This document shows positions 6,015-7,619 of a stretch of 7,619 nucleotides of DNA, piece after piece. The DNA is from an uncultured Altererythrobacter sp. (lineage in GTDB: Bacteria > Pseudomonadota > Alphaproteobacteria > Sphingomonadales > Sphingomonadaceae), in NCBI GenBank assembly GCA_937950385.1, contig CALFEA010000242.1:1-7619 (forward strand), given 5' to 3'. The translations under genes were made by a program, and so were the position numbers. The notes beneath the pieces are model-generated. The model made no database searches, was not told the DNA's origin, and saw only the letters and a list, made by a program, of their open reading frames with translations. Numbering within the stretch: the stretch's first letter is position 1; each line of letters begins with the position of its first letter.

Positions 6015-6044
6015 TCGGATGGAATCGCCTGTTTGTCGAACGGA
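6015..6044 (-). promoter_or_regulatory. Candidate LytTR-type direct repeat upstream of the kinase
   Basis: On the minus strand, TCCGTTCGA (6044-6036) and TCCATCCGA (6023-6015) agree at seven of nine positions and are separated by 12 bases, a 21-base period. The first copy fits the recalled LytTR half-site consensus at eight of nine positions and contains CCGTTCG as in AlgR boxes. It lies in the 90-base gap between fumarase and the kinase and points toward the kinase, consistent with autoregulation. Confidence 0.35.
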
Positions 6045-6056
6045 AACGCGTCAGAT

Positions 6057-7583
6057 TTACGCCTTTTCCAGCAAGCCTTCGTCGGCAATTTTCTTCTTCC
6101 AGGTGGCTGGCGCCAGCGTGTGGACATTATTGCCCTCGCTATCGACGGCTACAGTTACGGGGAAATCTTGCACTTCAAATTCGTAGATCGCCTCCATGCC
6201 AAGGTCTGCAAAGCCAACGACTTTGCTGCCTTTGATCGCCCGACTGACGAGATATGCCGCGCCGCCAACCGCCATTAGGTAGGCCGACTTCCCATCACGG
6301 ATCGCGCCGGTTGCATCGGGGCCGCGTTCTGCTTTGCCAACCATTGCGAGCAAGCCTTGGTCGAGCATCATGCGGGTGAATTTATCCATGCGGGTAGCGG
6401 TGGTGGGGCCAGCGGGGCCGACCACTTCCTCACCCACCGGATCAACCGGGCCAACATAATAGATGACGCGGCCTTTGAACTCGACGGGCAATTCTTCGCC
6501 GCGCTCCAGCATATCCTTGATACGCTTATGCGCCGCATCGCGTCCGGTCAGCATTTTGCCATTGAGCAAGAGGCGGTCGCCTTGCTTCCAGCCCTGCACA
6601 TCTTCGGGAGTGAGGCTGTCCAATTCAACGCGTTTGGCGCTGGCATCTGGCTTCCAATGGACATCGGGCCAAGCATCCAAGTCGGGCTGCGGCAAATAGG
6701 CTGGGCCGCTGCCATCCATGGTCACATGAGCATGGCGAGTCGCCGCGCAATTGGGGATCATGGCCACAGGTTTACCTGCCGCATGACACGGCCAATCATT
6801 GATCTTTACGTCAAGGATGGTGGAAAGCCCGCCCAAACCTTGCGCGCCGACACCGGTGGCATTGACCGCGTCAAAAATATCGATCCGCAGCTGCTCAATA
6901 TCTGTCTGAGCGCCGCGCGCTTTCAATTGGCCCATATCAATCGGGTCCATCAGGCTTTGCTTGGCGAGTTTTACGCAATGCTCTGCTGTGCCGCCAATAC
7001 CAATGCCGAGCATTCCGGGCGGGCACCAACCAGCGCCCATCGACGGGATCTGCTCCAGCACCCATTCCACGATATTGTCCGACGGGTTCATCATTTTGAA
7101 CTTCGATTTATTCTCGCTGCCGCCGCCCTTGGCCGCGACATCAATGGAAATTTCCTTGCCCGGCACCATCTCAACCGAAAGCACACAAGGGGTATTATCC
7201 TTCGTGTTGCGGCGCGTAAAAGCAGGGTCCGCTAGGATCGAGGCGCGCAACTTATTCTCTGTATTGTTATAGGCGCGCCGGACCCCTTCATCGACCACAT
7301 CTTGCAAGGAGAGCTTGCTGTCCAGTCGGCAATCCTGTCCCCATTTGATGAAGACATTGACGATGCCAGTATCCTGACAGATCGGGCGGTGACCCTCTGC
7401 GCACATTTTGGAATTGGTCAGGATTTGCGCAATCGCGTCTTTCGCAGCGGGGCCTTGTTCAGCCTTATATGCCTCGCCCAATGCCTCAATATAATCCATA
7501 GGGTGATAGTAAGAAATGTATTGCAGCGCATCGGCCACAGTTTCGATTAAGTCAGCTTCGCGGATGGTGATCATGTCGCTCAT
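6057..7583 (-). CDS. fumA: Class I (iron-sulfur) fumarate hydratase
   Basis: This enzyme interconverts fumarate and (S)-malate in the tricarboxylic acid cycle, in the cytoplasm, using an oxygen-sensitive [4Fe-4S] cluster. The 508-residue chain is full length for the single-chain class I family. The N-terminal catalytic part (about 12-286) contains RPICQDTG, AKGGGSENKSK (about 151-161), GAGWCPPGMLGIGIGGT and IPNCAATRH. The C-terminal part (about 290-500) contains GPVDPVGEEVVGPAGPTTATRMD and RDGKSAYLMAVGGAAYLVSRA. The likely cluster ligands are Cys69, Cys187 and Cys279; their spacings (118 and 92) closely follow E. coli FumA as I recall it. AGGAG about ten bases upstream supports the ATG at 7583; a second ATG three codons later is less well placed. 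The symbol follows class I usage and does not imply orthology to E. coli FumA rather than FumB. The sequence upstream of 7619 is not available, so its promoter cannot be judged. Confidence 0.97.
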   Translation of the reverse strand: MSDMITIREADLIETVADALQYISYYHPMDYIEALGEAYKAEQGPAAKDAIAQILTNSKMCAEGHRPICQDTGIVNVFIKWGQDCRLDSKLSLQDVVDEGVRRAYNNTENKLRASILADPAFTRRNTKDNTPCVLSVEMVPGKEISIDVAAKGGGSENKSKFKMMNPSDNIVEWVLEQIPSMGAGWCPPGMLGIGIGGTAEHCVKLAKQSLMDPIDMGQLKARGAQTDIEQLRIDIFDAVNATGVGAQGLGGLSTILDVKINDWPCHAAGKPVAMIPNCAATRHAHVTMDGSGPAYLPQPDLDAWPDVHWKPDASAKRVELDSLTPEDVQGWKQGDRLLLNGKMLTGRDAAHKRIKDMLERGEELPVEFKGRVIYYVGPVDPVGEEVVGPAGPTTATRMDKFTRMMLDQGLLAMVGKAERGPDATGAIRDGKSAYLMAVGGAAYLVSRAIKGSKVVGFADLGMEAIYEFEVQDFPVTVAVDSEGNNVHTLAPATWKKKIADEGLLEKA

Positions 7584-7619
7584 CGAAGAGGCGCTCCTAT
7601 TGGTCGATTGCTACCTCTC

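Noticed and set aside
6357..7235. 292-codon open frame on the plus strand inside the fumarase gene
   Set aside because: It is fully antisense to a complete, well-conserved fumarase; its composition looks like a translated complement and no ribosome site or family motif supports it.
6057..7583. Possibility that the fumarase is instead the beta/alpha pair of a two-subunit enzyme or L-tartrate dehydratase
   Set aside because: Both domains are in one uninterrupted 508-residue chain with the cluster cysteine spacing of single-chain class I fumarase.
1..7619. A hidden mobile element, CRISPR array or novel defence cassette
   Set aside because: No terminal inverted repeats, regular spacer-repeat pattern, transposase, integrase or toxin-like pair was seen; the genes are housekeeping or conserved lineage genes with similar base use.

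Overview
The window looks like a chromosomal core segment of an alphaproteobacterium, most likely Sphingomonadales and perhaps near the Erythrobacteraceae. Supporting signs are a ribosomal protein S9 with a long acidic N-terminal extension, a small UrcA-family secreted protein, a single-chain iron-sulfur fumarase, and moderate GC with frequent CAATTG-type words. This is family-level recognition by eye; no database search was possible. No tRNA, rRNA, CRISPR array, insertion sequence or phage gene was seen.

Layout, left to right. Positions 99-845 (+) encode an unrecognised exported protein with a Tat-like signal. A 188-base leader then precedes the rplM-rpsI pair (L13 and S9, 1034-2106, +), which overlaps by one base and ends in an intrinsic terminator. 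Convergent to it, on the minus strand, are a calcineurin-like metallophosphoesterase (2171-2935) and, upstream of that, a 92-residue membrane protein (3005-3283). A 216-base divergent intergenic region separates the membrane protein from an UrcA-family gene (3500-3823, +), which ends in two tandem hairpins, the second with a T tract. The rest is minus strand: class I fumarase (6057-7583) comes first in transcription order, then a four-helix membrane histidine kinase of the NPHFLFN type (4782-5966), then a LytTR response regulator (3971-4789) overlapping the kinase by eight bases.

How the genes work together: rplM and rpsI supply the two ribosomal subunits from one transcript. The kinase and LytTR regulator form a complete two-component system whose stimulus is unknown. 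Two intergenic regions carry direct repeats with exactly 21-base periodicity, the geometry expected of LytTR binding sites. One lies upstream of the kinase and the other upstream of the UrcA-family gene, each oriented toward its gene. This suggests autoregulation and a nearby target, but it rests on short degenerate motifs. I see no new multi-gene defence or mobile system here; the most interesting items are this regulatory hypothesis, the kinase's low-complexity external loop and the small exported proteins of unknown function.
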